21,284 nt of DNA from Balantidium ctenopharyngodoni (Eukaryota; Ciliophora; Litostomatea; Vestibuliferida; Balantidiidae). Below are positions 20,021-21,284 of the stretch, piece by piece. Numbering within the stretch: position 1 is the first letter of the stretch; each line of letters starts with the position of its first letter. The notes below the pieces were generated by a model. That model was not told where the DNA came from, searched no databases, and worked only from the letters and a program-made list of their open reading frames with translations. The stretch is from the NCBI GenBank assembly GCA_036325645.1, contig JAWNBB010005952.1, positions 1 through 21,284 on the forward strand, in the 5' to 3' direction. The position numbers were made by a program, and so were the translations under genes.

Positions 20021-21284
20021 CTTGAAAGACTGAGATTCCCAGTTTAATTAAATAATAAAAATAGTATAGTAAAGCAAATAGTAGAACTTAAGAAAATTGA
20101 AATTGAAAAAAATTCATTTATTAAAAAAGAATATATATTTGAGTTAGGGAGTTAAGCAGAACTTTGCTGGATATTAAGTATTAATGTTATTGGTTATTTT
20201 ACTGTTGTTATTTTATAAAAATGAAAATCATCAGTTAATATTTACAATGATTAAAGGTTATAAAGAAGGGGTTATTGAGGAAGAAGCCAAGTTTAAGAAG
20301 TTATAATTGTAATTAATGATGAATTGGAATGATTGATTCAATATTTTTGTATTCAAGGGGTGAATATCAAGAAAGATGGTGGATTAAAAATGGGAGTAAA
20401 TCTATTCAACATTGGTGAGATGAGGGATTATGGAATTGTTCATAAATGATGTTGAATGGACGCTGAACAAGCGAAAAAACAAACATGAAAATGTTCTTTG
20501 ACTAAGATAATTGATCGAATTATCTTAATTGTGATGATTGATTTTGAATGATCAATTAAAGAGTCTGTAAAAGGAAGAAAGAGAACATTTAACAGAATAT
20601 TAAAATTAAAATATTAAAATAATAATATTGTTTATATTCATGTTAATTTTTAATTCTTATGGTATTGAGATGCTAGATTGATAATTGTAATAAGAATAAT
20701 TATTATCTAAAGGCAACCTACGAGTACATCTTAATCTTTTTTGACAAAAACCAGAATCATCCTAACTTTTGTTTAGGCATAGTACATTCGCGTCTTCTTC
20801 ATCTTCTCAAGCTTTTTATTTATAGGAAATATCAGGGTTTATAATCGTTAGAAATGGAAAAACAATAGTGATTTTTACAATACTGCATAAATAATCTTTT
20901 TAATTTTACTTTTCTACATTAACGGTTTTGAATAATATTTAAAGGACCTAAAAAAGTTCATTATACTTTGCAGAATTCATCTTATCATTTCTATTAATTA
21001 TCAAAAAAAATAAGTTTCACTCATCTCTAATCAACTTTCACCGTTTTAATTAAATCATGTTAACAAATCAGCAATAATCTTTTCCTTTACTGTAAGAAGT
21101 TCTTAATCCCGCTGTGATATATATTATTTCATGTCTCTTTGGTTCCATAATTTTCAGACAATGTTTTCCCTAGTGTTTTTTTATCAAGAGTAAGTTCCAT
21201 TTCCGCGTTAAATTTACGATTTTTCCTGGATCAATGAAACTATAATTCAATAAACCTTTCACTATGTCTGTAAGACTGTTTACA
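20021..21284. other. 3' flank of the Rab gene, mostly non-coding
   Basis: AT-rich sequence after the Rab stop to the window end. The only open stretch of note is the plus-strand frame described separately at 20390-20617. Near the right edge the minus strand shows two short open stretches in different frames (21087-21200, and one entering from the edge to about 21170). These could be the remnant of a gene but have no family support. No telomere repeat, tRNA or terminator-like structure is seen. Confidence 0.45.
20390..20617 (+). CDS. Possible small ORF (75 aa) with four in-frame TGA codons
   Basis: An ATG at 20390 opens 76 codons to TAA at 20615-20617 if TGA is sense; four TGA codons fall inside. 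The frame is open further upstream, from 20297, but without another ATG. In sequence this AT-rich, about 105 codons without TAA or TAG is longer than chance usually gives. The product would be a Lys-rich N-terminal part, a hydrophobic stretch (IIDRIILIVMI) and a basic tail. I recognise no family. It could be a short gene, a gene remnant or chance. It lies 370 bases after the Rab stop on the same strand. Confidence 0.28.

Overview
The window is AT-rich eukaryotic DNA with compact genes, very short introns and a non-standard genetic code. The gene content fits a ciliate or a close relative: a giant ciliate-style ubiquitin hydrolase, an ankyrin-AGC kinase, the centriole protein POC1 and a Rab GTPase. 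Base 1 begins with about three copies of a 7-mer CCCCAAT, so the left edge is probably a (macronuclear) chromosome end. The organism cannot be named from the sequence.

The key observation is the code. Five genes are interrupted by about 68 in-frame TGA codons, yet they stay in one frame and keep family homology across every TGA. Where a TGA falls in a strongly conserved block, the expected residue is leucine: the RLG motif, the residue before TDFG, the DWYxLG block, AMKV-x-SKD and GHN-x-MKYAM of the kinase; ankyrin consensus positions; the residue before IGNKCD in Rab; the C-terminal coiled coil of POC1. Conserved tryptophans in the same genes are TGG. All five genes stop at TAA or TAG. I infer UGA = Leu, with UAA and UAG as the only stops. 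I know of no described nuclear code with this assignment.

Layout: (1) 1-21 telomere-like repeat. (2) 309-9407, minus: one uninterrupted 3032-residue USP9X/USP24/USP34-type deubiquitinase. (3) 9408-11356: divergent intergenic region. (4) 11357-14499, plus: ankyrin-repeat AGC protein kinase with one 38-nt intron. (5) 14758-16065, minus: POC1-like WD40 protein, convergent with the kinase. (6) 17053-18153, minus: unrecognised 366-residue protein. (7) 18154-19363: divergent intergenic region. (8) 19364-20020, plus: Rab1/Rab8-type GTPase with one 39-nt intron. (9) 20021-21284: mostly non-coding, with one possible small UGA-containing ORF.

The genes are unrelated housekeeping or regulatory functions (ubiquitin removal, signalling, centriole assembly, membrane traffic). 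They show no operon-like logic; what they share is the altered code. All coordinates and translations were worked out by eye.
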